Source of the DNA: Sphingomonas sp. TDK1
Lineage (GTDB): Bacteria; Pseudomonadota; Alphaproteobacteria; Sphingomonadales; Sphingomonadaceae
DNA length: 64,000 bases
Reading direction: 5' to 3'
Assembly: GCF_001650735.1 (NCBI RefSeq)
Contig: NZ_LXVY01000003.1
Coordinates: forward strand, 186,001 to 250,000
A model generated the notes under the pieces. That model saw only the letters and a list, made by a program, of their open reading frames with translations, did no database searches and was not told the origin of the DNA. The translations under genes were made by a program, and so were the position numbers. Below are positions 8,423 to 17,580 of the stretch, in pieces (within the stretch, counting starts at the first letter, position 1; each line of letters starts with the position of its first letter).

Positions 8423-9024
8423 GCGCGCGGGGGCGCCGCAATCTGGCGCCCGAGGAAGCGGCGCTTTGGCAGAAGGTGATCCAAAGCGTCACACCATTGC
8501 ACGTCCGCGCCGCACCCAAGGCGCTGCCGCCGGAACCCGCATTGGTGACCGCATCCCCGCCGGCTCCGAAGCCAGCACCGCCGCGGATCGAAATACCGAT
8601 CGGCAAGCTGACGCCCACGAGGTCGGCCCGTCCGGTGATAACGCTTTCCACGCCCATGCCCGACACGCACGAGCGGAGGACGTTGGATGCCAGTTGGGAC
8701 CGGCGCCTGTCTCGCGGTCTGGTGGCCCCGGAAAGTGCCATCGATCTCCATGGGCACAATCTCCACGCGGCCTATGATCGACTCGACGCGGGGCTGGCCC
8801 AGGCGATCGCACGCGGCGACCGCGTGTTGTTGCTGATAACCGGCAAGCCGCCACGACCGGAATCGGAACGGCCGCACGCGCGCGGCGCGATTCGCGCAGC
8901 AGTAGGCGACTGGTTGGCTGCGTCGCGTCACGCCGACCGTATTGCAGCGGTACGGCAGGCCCATCCTCGTCATGGCGGTACCGGCGCGCTTTACATTGTG
9001 CTGCGGCGGTTCCGATCTTCGTAG
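8419..9024 (+). CDS. Smr-domain protein (possible endonuclease)
   Basis: The 201-residue product has a Pro-rich N-terminal half and a C-terminal Smr domain. The domain keeps the DLHG motif (AIDLHGHNLHAAYDRL) and the LLLITGKP motif. The usual HGGTGALYIVLRR end is also present. Smr domains of this type are small nucleases or nucleic-acid binding modules; the substrate is unknown here. The ATG overlaps the mltA stop, and an in-frame extension into mltA (to 8323) was rejected. Confidence 0.88.
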   Translation: MSARGRRNLAPEEAALWQKVIQSVTPLHVRAAPKALPPEPALVTASPPAPKPAPPRIEIPIGKLTPTRSARPVITLSTPMPDTHERRTLDASWDRRLSRGLVAPESAIDLHGHNLHAAYDRLDAGLAQAIARGDRVLLLITGKPPRPESERPHARGAIRAAVGDWLAASRHADRIAAVRQAHPRHGGTGALYIVLRRFRSS

Positions 9025-9138
9025 AAGACCGGAATTTCTTAACTAATGCATGCGACGTTGATGCTGCGCCACTTACTGTCGGCGCCGCATGGGGGTTTCT
9101 TGGAGCGTCGATCAGCAATGCGCGTGGGGGAGCGAAGC

Positions 9139-10788
9139 ATGGCGAAGCGGGTGGCCGGCGTGGCTGCGCTGGGCGCCTGCGTTCTGCTGGGCGCGGCGCT
9201 TGGGGCGGGCACCGCCCGCGCGGTGCTATGGGTAGCGCTGGCGTTGAGCGTGCCGCTCACCATTCTTGCCGTTCTTGCGACGCTGTTTCTGCTGCAACCG
9301 CGCCGGAACGCCGCGCTGTCGGCGGCGGTGGACCGGCTGCATGCTGCAGCGCTCGGTGATCTGGAGAGCCCGCTGCCGCCAAAACTGATGCGGAATATGC
9401 CGCGACTCGCCCAGTCGATCGACGAGCTGTTCCTCAAGCTGCGCGGTAATCTGGAAAGCGTCCACCGGCTCGCCATGTTCGACACGGTGACCGGCTTGGC
9501 GAATCGCCCGCATTTCCGTCGCAGCGCCGAGCGGATGCTGGAAGATGCACCGGAAGAAGCGCGGGCGGTGCTGTTTTTCATCGATCTCGATCGGTTCAAG
9601 GCCGTGAACGACACGCTGGGCCATGCGGTGGGCGACGTGCTGCTGGGCATGGTCGCGAACCGGCTGCGCGCGGTGGGCGATCAGTGTGCCGCATTCAATC
9701 ACGGCGAGACGCCGCTGATCGGTCGGTTGGCAGGCGACGAATTTACCCTGTTCTTCGCCGACCTGCCTGACCCGGCCGCGCGCGAGCGGGTGGGCGAGAA
9801 GGTGCTGCAGGCACTATCTGAGCCTTTCGATCTGGCGGGGCAGCAGGTTTCGATCGGCGCGTCGGTCGGCCTCGCGCTGCACCCCGATCACGGGCTGACC
9901 TTGCACGACCTGATGGGCGCGGCCGATGCGGCGATGTACCAGGCGAAGACGCAGGGCCGGGGGCGGGTGGAGACGTTCAGCGACGGGCTCGCCGCGCAGA
10001 TGATCGCGCGTGCCAGGCTGGAAACGGAACTACGCGCCGCGATCGAACATGACGAATTCGCGTTGGTGTTCCAGCCGCAGATCTCTGCCAAGAGCGGCGT
10101 GATCGTGGGGGCGGAGGCGCTGCTGCGCTGGCAGCACCCGGACGGCACCAAGCTTCCTGCCGCCTTCCTCCAGCGTGCCGAGGAGACGGGGCTGATCGTC
10201 GAGATCGGTGACTGGGTGGTGGCGACGGTGGCGAACACCATCGCGCGCTGGGGCCGGCTGGGTATCGAGCAGCGGCTGGCAGTGAACGTCAGCCAGCGCC
10301 AGATCGACCATGCCAGCTTTTTCCGTCATCTTCGCGCCGCGATGCTTGCAGCGCAGGCGCCGGCGCGACTGCTCGAACTCGAAATCAGCGAGACGCTGGC
10401 GATGCATTGCTCGGAAGATGTGCTCCGCGCGATCGCGATGCTCCGCTCGGCAGGGGCAACGGTGGCGGTGGACGATTTCGGCACCGGCTATTCCAACCTT
10501 GCCCGGCTGCGGCGCTTGCCTATCGACCGCGTGAAGCTGGATCGCAGTGTGATCGAGCATGTCGCCACCAATCCGGAGGCGCGGGCAATTGCCCAGGCAG
10601 TGATCGGCCTCGTCCACGGACTGGGCTGCCAAGCGGTGGCGGAAGGCATCGAAACCGAGGCGCAGGCTACGGTGCTGCGAGTGATCGGCTGCGACATTCT
10701 CCAGGGCTATGCGATCGGCGCCCCGATGGGCGAGGCGGACTTCCTCGCCTGGGTACAAGGCATGACGCCGCAGCGGGCGACTGCCTGA
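9139..10788 (+). CDS. Membrane-anchored GGDEF-EAL cyclic-di-GMP protein
   Basis: The product combines a diguanylate cyclase and a c-di-GMP phosphodiesterase domain. Two hydrophobic segments lie at the N-terminus, then a GGDEF domain with active-site sequence RLAGDEF (AGDEF variant, often active). The EAL domain carries GAEALLRW, EISETL, VDDFGTGYSNL and AEGIETEAQ, so its metal-binding residues look intact. Start candidates are 9046, 9118 and 9139; 9139 is preferred for its GGGGGAG ribosome site six bases upstream, giving 549 residues. It could tune motility, given the nearby flagellar genes, but that is inference. Confidence 0.92.
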   Translation: MAKRVAGVAALGACVLLGAALGAGTARAVLWVALALSVPLTILAVLATLFLLQPRRNAALSAAVDRLHAAALGDLESPLPPKLMRNMPRLAQSIDELFLKLRGNLESVHRLAMFDTVTGLANRPHFRRSAERMLEDAPEEARAVLFFIDLDRFKAVNDTLGHAVGDVLLGMVANRLRAVGDQCAAFNHGETPLIGRLAGDEFTLFFADLPDPAARERVGEKVLQALSEPFDLAGQQVSIGASVGLALHPDHGLTLHDLMGAADAAMYQAKTQGRGRVETFSDGLAAQMIARARLETELRAAIEHDEFALVFQPQISAKSGVIVGAEALLRWQHPDGTKLPAAFLQRAEETGLIVEIGDWVVATVANTIARWGRLGIEQRLAVNVSQRQIDHASFFRHLRAAMLAAQAPARLLELEISETLAMHCSEDVLRAIAMLRSAGATVAVDDFGTGYSNLARLRRLPIDRVKLDRSVIEHVATNPEARAIAQAVIGLVHGLGCQAVAEGIETEAQATVLRVIGCDILQGYAIGAPMGEADFLAWVQGMTPQRATA

Positions 10789-10792
10789 GCCG

Positions 10793-11905
10793 TCATACCC
10801 GCCGTAATATTTCCGCATAGACCTCGGTAAGCGCGCGCAGGTCGGCCAGGGCCACGGCTTCGTCGAGCTTGTGCATCGTGGCGTTGAGCAGGCCGAATTC
10901 CACGACCGGGCAGATGCGCGACAGGAAGCGGGCGTCGGACGTGCCGCCCGTGGTCGACAACTCGGCATCCACCCCCAGCACATCGCGGATCCCGCCGCTG
11001 ACCAACTCCGACAAGGGCCCGGGCTCGGTGAGGAATGCCTCTCCATAGACGCGGCCATGTACCTCCGCCTGCGGTGCGTGGCGCGCGACCACCGCGCGGA
11101 TGCGTTCGATCAGGGCCGGCCCGCGCTGCTGGTCGTTGAACCGAATGCTGATACGCGCGGCCGCGCGGCCGGGGATGACGTTGGTCGCCTTGTTGCCCAC
11201 TGCGAGATCGATCACCTCGATGTTCGATGGCTGGAACCAGGCATTGCCCGGATCGAGTTCGATCGAGTCGATCTCCGCCAATGCGCGGATGAGGCGGGGC
11301 ACAGGGTTATCGGCGAGATGCGGATAGGCAACATGCCCCTGGCGGCCGATTACCGCGATGTCGATCACCGTCGAACCGCGTCGGCCGATCTTGATCGTGT
11401 CACCCAGCCGATGTGCCGAGGTAGGCTCGCCGACGACGCAGCAATCGGGGATCAGGCCGCGATCCGCCATACGCTCGATCAGTTTCGGCGTGCCATAGGT
11501 TGCGGGCCCTTCCTCGTCGCCGGTGATAATGAGGCTCGTCGTGCCGCGCGCGGGCACGTGCGCAGCCGCCGCGACAAAGGCGGCGATGGCGCCCTTCATG
11601 TCGACTGCGCCGCGGCCATAGAGCAGCTCGCCGCGGATTTCCGGCGCGAAGGCACCGCTGGTCCAGCCTTCGCCGGGCGGCACCACGTCGAGATGGCCGG
11701 CAAAGGCAAAATGCGGGCCGCCGGCGCCGCGCACGGCAAGAAGGTTCTCGACGGGTCCATCGGGCGCCTCGCCTTCCACAAAGCGCTCGACGCGGAAGCC
11801 CAGGGGGGTGAGGGCATGTTCGAGCACGTCGAACACGTTGCCCCGTGCTGGCGTGATGCTTTCCGCGCCGATCAAGGCCTTGGTGAGTTCGACGACGTCC
11901 GGCAC
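10793..11905 (-). CDS. dapE: Succinyl-diaminopimelate desuccinylase
   Basis: DapE hydrolyses N-succinyl-LL-diaminopimelate in lysine and peptidoglycan precursor synthesis. The product has 370 residues when started at GTG 11905, which follows a GGGAGG site. Longer readings would run into the divergent cupin gene. M20 peptidase motifs are present: FAGHLDVVPPGEGW (zinc ligand and catalytic Asp), GRGAVDMKG, and TGDEEGPA with the general-base Glu. A C-terminal metal ligand His follows (NATMHKLDEAV). It is convergent with the GGDEF-EAL gene, with 4 bp between the stops. Confidence 0.95.
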   Translation of the reverse strand: MPDVVELTKALIGAESITPARGNVFDVLEHALTPLGFRVERFVEGEAPDGPVENLLAVRGAGGPHFAFAGHLDVVPPGEGWTSGAFAPEIRGELLYGRGAVDMKGAIAAFVAAAAHVPARGTTSLIITGDEEGPATYGTPKLIERMADRGLIPDCCVVGEPTSAHRLGDTIKIGRRGSTVIDIAVIGRQGHVAYPHLADNPVPRLIRALAEIDSIELDPGNAWFQPSNIEVIDLAVGNKATNVIPGRAAARISIRFNDQQRGPALIERIRAVVARHAPQAEVHGRVYGEAFLTEPGPLSELVSGGIRDVLGVDAELSTTGGTSDARFLSRICPVVEFGLLNATMHKLDEAVALADLRALTEVYAEILRRV

Positions 11906-11934
11906 ACTACCTCCCACAATCAAGGGAGGCGACA

Positions 11935-12396
11935 TTGCCCAAGCTGGACCTGGATACAATCCCGCAGACCAATGCCACTGGTTATCCGGCACCCTTTGAT
12001 GCGGCAGTGGCGGGGCGCTGGTACCGCCGGCTGGCGCCGCCCTCGGGGCTGACGGCAATGGGCGTTAGCCATGTCGTGCTGAAGCCGGGGGCCTGGTCGT
12101 CCCAGCGGCACTGGCACGATAGCGAGGATGAGTTCGTCGTGGTGCTTTCCGGCGAGGCGGTGCTGGTGGAAGACGGCGGTGAGACGGTGCTTCGCGCGGG
12201 CGACTGCGCGGCGTTTCGGGCCGGCGTGGCGGACGGGCATCATCTGCAGAACCGCTCCGGCACGGATTGCGTGTTCCTGGCGATCGGCGCGGGCCCACGC
12301 GGAAGCGGGGAATATCCGGATATCGACATGGTGTTCACACCGGAAGGCTATTTCCGGAAGAACGGGACGCGCTACGAAACCGAGCGGTTGAAGTAG
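11935..12396 (+). CDS. Cupin-domain protein
   Basis: The 153-residue product has a single cupin barrel. Motif 1 is QRHWHDSEDEFVVVLSGEA, which supplies His/His/Glu metal ligands. Motif 2 is GDCAAFRAGVADGHHLQNRS. The natural ligand cannot be read from the sequence; similar single-domain cupins are often annotated as metal-binding or sugar-related. The start is TTG at 11935, with AAGGGAGG just upstream. It is divergent from dapE with only 29 bp between the starts. Confidence 0.85.
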   Translation: MPKLDLDTIPQTNATGYPAPFDAAVAGRWYRRLAPPSGLTAMGVSHVVLKPGAWSSQRHWHDSEDEFVVVLSGEAVLVEDGGETVLRAGDCAAFRAGVADGHHLQNRSGTDCVFLAIGAGPRGSGEYPDIDMVFTPEGYFRKNGTRYETERLK

Positions 12397-12408
12397 CCCT
12401 CTTCCAAC

Positions 12409-12429
12409 CCTCTCCCCTCCGGGGAGGGG
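12409..12429. terminator. Hairpin between convergent cupin and GST genes
   Basis: CCTCTCCCC (12409-12417) pairs with GGGGAGGGG (12421-12429) over a 3-nt loop with one G-T pair. It lies between the cupin stop and the GST stop, so it could serve both genes. The same C/G-rich hairpin type recurs in the repeat at 18.25 kb, so it may be a dispersed genomic palindrome. Confidence 0.5.
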
Positions 12430-12446
12430 AGGCTAAAGAATACCGA

Positions 12447-13109
12447 TCATACCACCGGGAGCTCGTACTTCTCGATCACCCATTCTTCTTCCTGTGCCCC
12501 GGCGATCCAGTCCTGCATGAACGGGTGCTGGAGTACGGCCAGCATATAGCTTTGAGCGAAGCGGGGGACGGGAAGCGAATAGGTAACGATTCGCGTCACC
12601 ACCGGCGCAAACATGATGTCCGCCGCCCCGAACGCGCCAAACAGAAAGGGCTCTTCGGTGCCGTAGCGGGCGCGAGCCTGGGCCCAGAGCTCCATGATCC
12701 GGGTAAGATCCGCCTGGACGTCCGCATCCACCTGCGCTGCCGGATACACCTGGCGCACGTTCATGCTGTGCTTGCTGCGGAGCGCGGTGAAGCTGGAATG
12801 CATCTCGGCCGCCATCGAGCGTGCCATCGCCCGGGCGGCCGGGTCCACCGGCCAGAACAGCGTATTGCCGGTCTTGTCGTTCAGATATTCGACGATCGCC
12901 AGGCTGTCCCAAACCACCGCATCATCGTCCCACAGGATCGGCACCTTGCCGGATGAGGGGGCGAATTCAGCGCCCTGACGGCGCTTGTCCCAATCCTGAT
13001 CGTACATCGGCACGACCGTTTCCTCGAACGGCAGCCCGGAGAGCCTGCAGGCGAGCCAGCCGCGGAGGGACCAGGAGGAGTAGGCTTTGTTGCCGATGAT
13101 GAGCTTCAT
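12447..13109 (-). CDS. Glutathione S-transferase family protein
   Basis: The 220-residue product has an N-terminal thioredoxin-like GST domain. KLIIGNKAYSSWSLRGW places a Ser cluster at the glutathione-activating position, and SGKVPILWDDD and VVWDSLAIVEYL follow. An all-helical C-terminal domain completes it. Such proteins conjugate glutathione to electrophiles, or act as isomerases or reductases; the substrate is unknown. It stands alone, leftward, converging on the cupin gene. Confidence 0.88.
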   Translation of the reverse strand: MKLIIGNKAYSSWSLRGWLACRLSGLPFEETVVPMYDQDWDKRRQGAEFAPSSGKVPILWDDDAVVWDSLAIVEYLNDKTGNTLFWPVDPAARAMARSMAAEMHSSFTALRSKHSMNVRQVYPAAQVDADVQADLTRIMELWAQARARYGTEEPFLFGAFGAADIMFAPVVTRIVTYSLPVPRFAQSYMLAVLQHPFMQDWIAGAQEEEWVIEKYELPVV

Positions 13110-13241
13110 GCCCCCGGGATAGCCTTGGGCGGGGGCGGCGGCAACCGGGCTAGGCGTCCGCGCGCACCCATTGCGAAGGTTTCAAAATATTTCCACGGTG
13201 CCCGGGCGGCAGGGGGCCGCGACTCGGGGGAATGAGACGAC

Positions 13242-15203
13242 ATGCGGAAGACGTGGGCGGTGCTGGCGGCAGCGGCGGTGCTGGTGCCGATGAGCGGCGG
13301 GGTATGCGCGCAGGAGACGCAACAGCAGCAGGCGGCGAGCGCCACCAAGCCGACGCCGGCGAAGCTGGATACCGCCGTCTTCGCCGAATTGCCGATGCTG
13401 GCGGGCCCGGTGCTCTCGCCCGACGGTACCCGCTTCGCCGCGCAGCTGGCGGTGAAGGGGAGGCAATATTTTGCGATCGTCCCGCTGGACGGCGAGACGC
13501 AGCCGCAACTGATCGCCACCGGGGACACCGACATCAACGACTGGCGCTGGGTCAACAACGAGTGGCTGGTGCTCGGCGTCGGCAAAACCACGCCGGTCGA
13601 AGGCGACGAATGGTACATCACCCGCGCTTTCGGCGTGCAGGCGGGTACCGGCAAGATGGTGCTGCTGAACAGTCGTGAGACGGGCCAGGACGGCGGCACG
13701 CTGCTGTGGACCGCGCATGACGGCACGCCGCGGGCGCTGCTCGCCGCCCAGACCTCGATCTACACGAACGAGGCGGGCTTCTGGCCGAAGGTCGATGAGG
13801 TCGATGTCTCCACCGGCAAGCACAAGACGGTGCTGGTGGGCCGCGAAGGTGTGATGCACTGGTATGCCGATGGCGCCGGCGTGGTGCGGATGGGCATCGG
13901 CAGGAGCATGGACGGCCGCCAGCGGCGCCTGCTGTATCGCCCGAATGCCCGCAGCGACTTCCGCGTGATCGACCGCGCCAAGGGCCTGCACGACGGGCTG
14001 CTGGTGCCGTCGCTTTTCCTGCCCGATCCCGGCAAGGCACTGGTGGTGCAGGACGACGACAAGGGCTTGTCCGCGCTGTGGGAATATGACCTCGCGGCGA
14101 TGCAGACCGGCAAGCAGATCTTCGCCTCGCCGGGATACGACATCAGCGGTCCCGTGGTCGATCCGGTTACGTCCACGCTGCTCGGTGTCGAGGTGACCGA
14201 GAACCGCTCAACCACGCACTGGATCGATCCCGCGATGGCGGCGCTGCAAAAGAAGCTGAGCAGCATGGTCCAGTCCGCCCAGGTGGAGATCACCAGTTTC
14301 ACCGCCGATCGATCGGTGGTGATCGTCAAGGTAGGCGATGCCACCGCCCCCGGTGCCTATTTTGTCTACCGCGCTGCCGACGAATCGCTTCAGCCGCTGG
14401 CGATGAACAACCAGACGCTCAAGCTGCGACGTCTCCACCCGGTGAAAACTATCCGCTACAAGGCGCGAGACGGGCTGGAGATCGCCGCCGTGCTGACGCT
14501 ACCGCGCGGCAGCACGGGCAAGAACCTGCCGCTGATCCTGATGCCGCATGGCGGCCCCTCCGCCCGGGACGAGGAGGAGTGGGACTGGTGGTCGCAGTTC
14601 CTGGCCGAGCGTGGCTATGCGGTGATCAAACCCAATTATCGCGGCTCGACCGGCTATGGCACACCGTTCGAACGCAAGGGCGAAGGCCAATGGGGCCTGG
14701 CGATGCAGGATGACCTGAACGATGCGGTGAAGGCGCTGGTGGAGCAGGGCATCGCCGACCCCAAGCGCGTGTGTGTGGTGGGCGGCTCCTATGGCGGCTA
14801 TGCGGCGCTGCGGGCGGCGCAGCGCGACGGCAGTCTGTACCGCTGCGCGGTTTCGTTCGCAGGCGTGTCCGATCTGCAGCGGCTGCTCGCCTTCAATTCG
14901 AACGCGCTCGGCGCCGAGGCGACGGGCGACTGGCTGAAGGCGCAGGCGCCCGACTTCAAGGCGATCTCGCCGCTGTTCCACGCCGAGGACTTCTCGATCC
15001 CGGTCCTACTGGTCCACGGCAAGAAGGACCGGCGCGTGCCGTTCAAGCAGAGCAAGCTGATGGCGGATCGGCTGGCGACGGCGGGCAAGACGTTCGAGTT
15101 CATCGAGCAGCCCGAAGGCGACCATTTCTTCACGCGGCAGGAGGACCGGCTGAGCTTCCTCAAGGCGCTGGAGGCGTTTCTGGCCAAATATAACCCGGCG
15201 TGA
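13242..15203 (+). CDS. Secreted S9 family prolyl-oligopeptidase-like serine peptidase
   Basis: The 653-residue product has a signal peptide (residues 1-24, cut after VCAQ). A beta-propeller-like N-terminal region runs to about residue 400. The alpha/beta-hydrolase peptidase domain follows. The catalytic Ser is Ser516 in GGSYGGYAAL. Asp596 (HGKKDRRVP) and His628 (EGDHFF) complete the triad, and LMPHGGP is the oxyanion region. It probably degrades peptides in the periplasm. It is a single-gene unit with a hairpin directly downstream. Confidence 0.93.
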   Translation: MRKTWAVLAAAAVLVPMSGGVCAQETQQQQAASATKPTPAKLDTAVFAELPMLAGPVLSPDGTRFAAQLAVKGRQYFAIVPLDGETQPQLIATGDTDINDWRWVNNEWLVLGVGKTTPVEGDEWYITRAFGVQAGTGKMVLLNSRETGQDGGTLLWTAHDGTPRALLAAQTSIYTNEAGFWPKVDEVDVSTGKHKTVLVGREGVMHWYADGAGVVRMGIGRSMDGRQRRLLYRPNARSDFRVIDRAKGLHDGLLVPSLFLPDPGKALVVQDDDKGLSALWEYDLAAMQTGKQIFASPGYDISGPVVDPVTSTLLGVEVTENRSTTHWIDPAMAALQKKLSSMVQSAQVEITSFTADRSVVIVKVGDATAPGAYFVYRAADESLQPLAMNNQTLKLRRLHPVKTIRYKARDGLEIAAVLTLPRGSTGKNLPLILMPHGGPSARDEEEWDWWSQFLAERGYAVIKPNYRGSTGYGTPFERKGEGQWGLAMQDDLNDAVKALVEQGIADPKRVCVVGGSYGGYAALRAAQRDGSLYRCAVSFAGVSDLQRLLAFNSNALGAEATGDWLKAQAPDFKAISPLFHAEDFSIPVLLVHGKKDRRVPFKQSKLMADRLATAGKTFEFIEQPEGDHFFTRQEDRLSFLKALEAFLAKYNPA

Positions 15204-15209
15204 CCGGCA

Positions 15210-15238
15210 GGCCGGGAGGCGCAAGGCGCCCCCCGGCC
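15210..15238 (+). terminator. Hairpin downstream of the S9 peptidase gene
   Basis: A 13-bp stem (15210-15222 with 15226-15238, one A/C mismatch) closes a 3-nt AAG loop seven bases after the peptidase stop. There is no T run. A transcription end or mRNA-stabilising hairpin is the likely role. Confidence 0.55.
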
Positions 15239-15343
15239 CTCGCTATCCGGCGGCGCTTGCCCATCGGGAAGGCGACCGGCGCCGATCGGCGTTACAGGGG
15301 CATTCAGATTGCCAATGCCAATCTGGCATAAACCGTCGGCAAG

Positions 15344-15814
15344 GTGATGCGCATGAGGATGATGGCAGTCGCGGCGATCCTGTTTTCCACCGGAGTCCCC
15401 TCGGCGCCGATCGAGCCGCCAGCGACTGTGGACGATATCGTTAAGAAGCTCGATATCACGTCCTTTGCCAACATGGTCGGCCGCTTGGTGCCCGGAAGAC
15501 GCACGTTCGCGGACTATGGCTTCGTTCTACGGACCCGCTCGCAAAAAAGCGCCGAGCTGATTCGGACTGCCGATGGGCATAAGAAGAGTTTCGTGATCAC
15601 GTCAGACCGAAAGAGCCGCCTCACCATTTGCTTTAGGGATCAGTTTGTCAGGGCGGCGGGCAGTGCCTCGCCCATTCGAGCGGACATCACGTCGAATCTG
15701 GTGATCAGCACATCGGCTAGAGGTCTTTGGATAGCGCAAGAGGCTGCAAGCGATCTGCGCTGTCGCAACTCCCGTTTCGGCGACAAACACTATCCGCGCA
15801 CGGTCGGGGGCTAG
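15344..15814 (+). CDS. Secreted hypothetical protein
   Basis: No family was recognised for this 156-residue product. The N-terminus (Met-rich, then MAVAAILFSTGVPSAPIEP) looks like a signal peptide. The mature part is a mixed alpha/beta sequence with two cysteines (LTICFRDQF and DLRCRNSRF) that could form a disulfide. Start candidates are GTG 15344, ATG 15347 and ATG 15353. Flanking gaps of about 135-140 bp suggest a separate transcription unit. Codon use looks ordinary, so a real gene is likely, but no function can be given. Confidence 0.6.
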   Translation: MMRMRMMAVAAILFSTGVPSAPIEPPATVDDIVKKLDITSFANMVGRLVPGRRTFADYGFVLRTRSQKSAELIRTADGHKKSFVITSDRKSRLTICFRDQFVRAAGSASPIRADITSNLVISTSARGLWIAQEAASDLRCRNSRFGDKHYPRTVGG

Positions 15815-15948
15815 ACGGCACAGTTTGGACGGCCGCGATCAGCGTCGCTGACCCCACCACTGCTTTTGGTTGCCGGCTATCCATTATTGCGCGCGAGAAG
15901 CGGGGGTGGCTTCACAGACAGTCGAGAAAGGGCGCATAGGTCAACGCC

Positions 15949-17205
15949 ATGATCCTTTCCATCATCCTCGCTGCCGCCATCGCGCAAACACCTGTTCGTG
16001 TTGCACCCGCCGACCCGGCCGCTTTTTTCAGGGGCGATGGAACGGTCGTGAAAATCGATCCGAGTTGCCGGGACTATACGCTCGACACGGTCCAGACCAA
16101 TCCCGATTGCGCGGCGCGGGTGGCCAAGGGCGAAGCGGCACCGTCGCTGGCTATCGCCGCAATGACGTTGCAATCGGTACCGGCACGCCGGGCGGATGCC
16201 GTGCAGCTTCTGAAACGCTCGGCCGAGGTTACCGGCAGTCCGGCCGTGCATTATCTTCTCGGGTCCGTGTTGGGAACCGCGCAGCAGGTGCAGCCGGACT
16301 ATGCGCTGGCCGTACGCCATCTCGGCATCGCTGCCGAGCGCGGCAATCCGGCAGCGGCCGATCTCCTTGCCAGCCTATTGCTGGCAGGGAAGGGGGCGCC
16401 GCGCGACGTTCCGCGCGCGATCAGCCTGTATGAGCGGGCTGCCGCGAACGGATTTCCGTCGGCGGCGATCGCGCTGGGCAAACTGTATCTCGCAGGCAAG
16501 CGCGTACCGAAAGACGAAGCGCGGGGGCAGGCATGGCTGGATGCGGCGGCCGCCGCCAATGCCCCTACGGCCGCGCAGCTCGCCGCCCTGGCAAAAGGCG
16601 ACACGAAGGTCTCGAACTATCAATTGATCCCGTCTGCGGATCCGGCGAAGGTCAAGCTGGTGCGATATGGCACCTTCGACAATCCGGACATTCCGCCGAG
16701 CTTCGGCTTCGATCCCGAGTTCCAGAAGATCCATGATGCGCCGTATGACGATCGCGAGACGCTGGCGACCTTGGAGAAGGGAGCCGCCGCGATGCCGACG
16801 CCATACCTCTATGAACTTGCCCGGCGACTGGCATCCCTTGATCCGGGCAGGAGCCTTTCCACCTACCTCCTTGCCCGGACCCGCATGGCCTATGATGCGG
16901 CTCGCTGTGCCGATCCGGCTGCCGCCGAAGCGCTGCGCGCCTGGGACATGGTCGTCGCACCGGATCTTCGGTTCCTGTTCGCCGCAGGCGCACCGCCCCG
17001 GGTCGCAATCGAGCAGGCATTGTCGCAGGAAGCAACGTTGCCGGCCGACACCCAGCCCTGGTGGGTTTGCAGATCCGGCATGGCCGAGATGTCTGCCGCG
17101 ATGAACGGCCAGGCGGGGGCGTTGAAGCTCAAGCCCGCGTCGGCCTGGCCCGACCTTCGGAAGACGGCAAGGGCGCCGCTTGAGAAGCTGCTGGGAAGCA
17201 ACTGA
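15949..17205 (+). CDS. Sel1/TPR-repeat protein, probably secreted
   Basis: The 418-residue product begins with a short signal-like helix (MILSIILAAAIAQ). At about residues 70-205 it has tandem Sel1-type repeats (LLGSVLGTAQQVQPDYALAV; DLLASLLLAGKGAPRDVPRA; ALGKLYLAGKRVPKDEARGQ). The C-terminal half matches no family I recognise and has two cysteines (ARCADP and WWVCRSG). Sel1 repeats mediate protein-protein contacts, often in the envelope. The partner is unknown. It converges on the GGCT gene. Confidence 0.75.
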   Translation: MILSIILAAAIAQTPVRVAPADPAAFFRGDGTVVKIDPSCRDYTLDTVQTNPDCAARVAKGEAAPSLAIAAMTLQSVPARRADAVQLLKRSAEVTGSPAVHYLLGSVLGTAQQVQPDYALAVRHLGIAAERGNPAAADLLASLLLAGKGAPRDVPRAISLYERAAANGFPSAAIALGKLYLAGKRVPKDEARGQAWLDAAAAANAPTAAQLAALAKGDTKVSNYQLIPSADPAKVKLVRYGTFDNPDIPPSFGFDPEFQKIHDAPYDDRETLATLEKGAAAMPTPYLYELARRLASLDPGRSLSTYLLARTRMAYDAARCADPAAAEALRAWDMVVAPDLRFLFAAGAPPRVAIEQALSQEATLPADTQPWWVCRSGMAEMSAAMNGQAGALKLKPASAWPDLRKTARAPLEKLLGSN

Positions 17206-17246
17206 CCGCGCCGCATTCCCTAAGGGGTGTACCCGGAAACGCTCGA

Positions 17247-17573
17247 TCAGGCCTTCACATAGACCCAGGCATGGCTGCCGGAGGCGAGCGGCGCCCAGAC
17301 CCGCCGATAATTCTCGCTTTCATAGACGTCCGCCGCCGCCAGCTCCTCCGGAGTGAGCTGGAAGACCTTGCCCGGGATCGGCGGGCCTTCACCGGGGACG
17401 AGGGCGAGGTGCGTCTCGATGCCGCTGGCATCCAGTACGGCGGGATCGCGAATCTGGATCTCGGTGACGACATAGCCGTGGAGGATGTCGTCGGTGCCGT
17501 CGAGCAGCCGACCGAACTGGCTCAGCTGTACCTGCGCAAGCTGGAGCGTGCCGTAGGAGAAGAGCGGCTCCAC
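17247..17573 (-). CDS. Gamma-glutamylcyclotransferase-like (GGCT/AIG2 fold) protein
   Basis: The 108-residue product has the GGCT-fold opening motif FSYGTLQ at residues 5-11. It also has a conserved acidic site (DVYESENYRRV) near residue 85. Family members cyclise gamma-glutamyl compounds, but many bacterial ones are uncharacterised. It follows engB with a 7-bp gap on the same strand, so it is probably the distal gene of the rpmH-rnpA-yidD-yidC-engB run. Confidence 0.8.
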   Translation of the reverse strand: MEPLFSYGTLQLAQVQLSQFGRLLDGTDDILHGYVVTEIQIRDPAVLDASGIETHLALVPGEGPPIPGKVFQLTPEELAAADVYESENYRRVWAPLASGSHAWVYVKA

Positions 17574-17580
17574 GCGCGGT

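Noticed and set aside
10871..12052. 393-codon rightward frame opposite dapE
   Set aside because: dapE carries intact M20 peptidase motifs on the other strand, and this frame has none and runs through the dapE-cupin start region.
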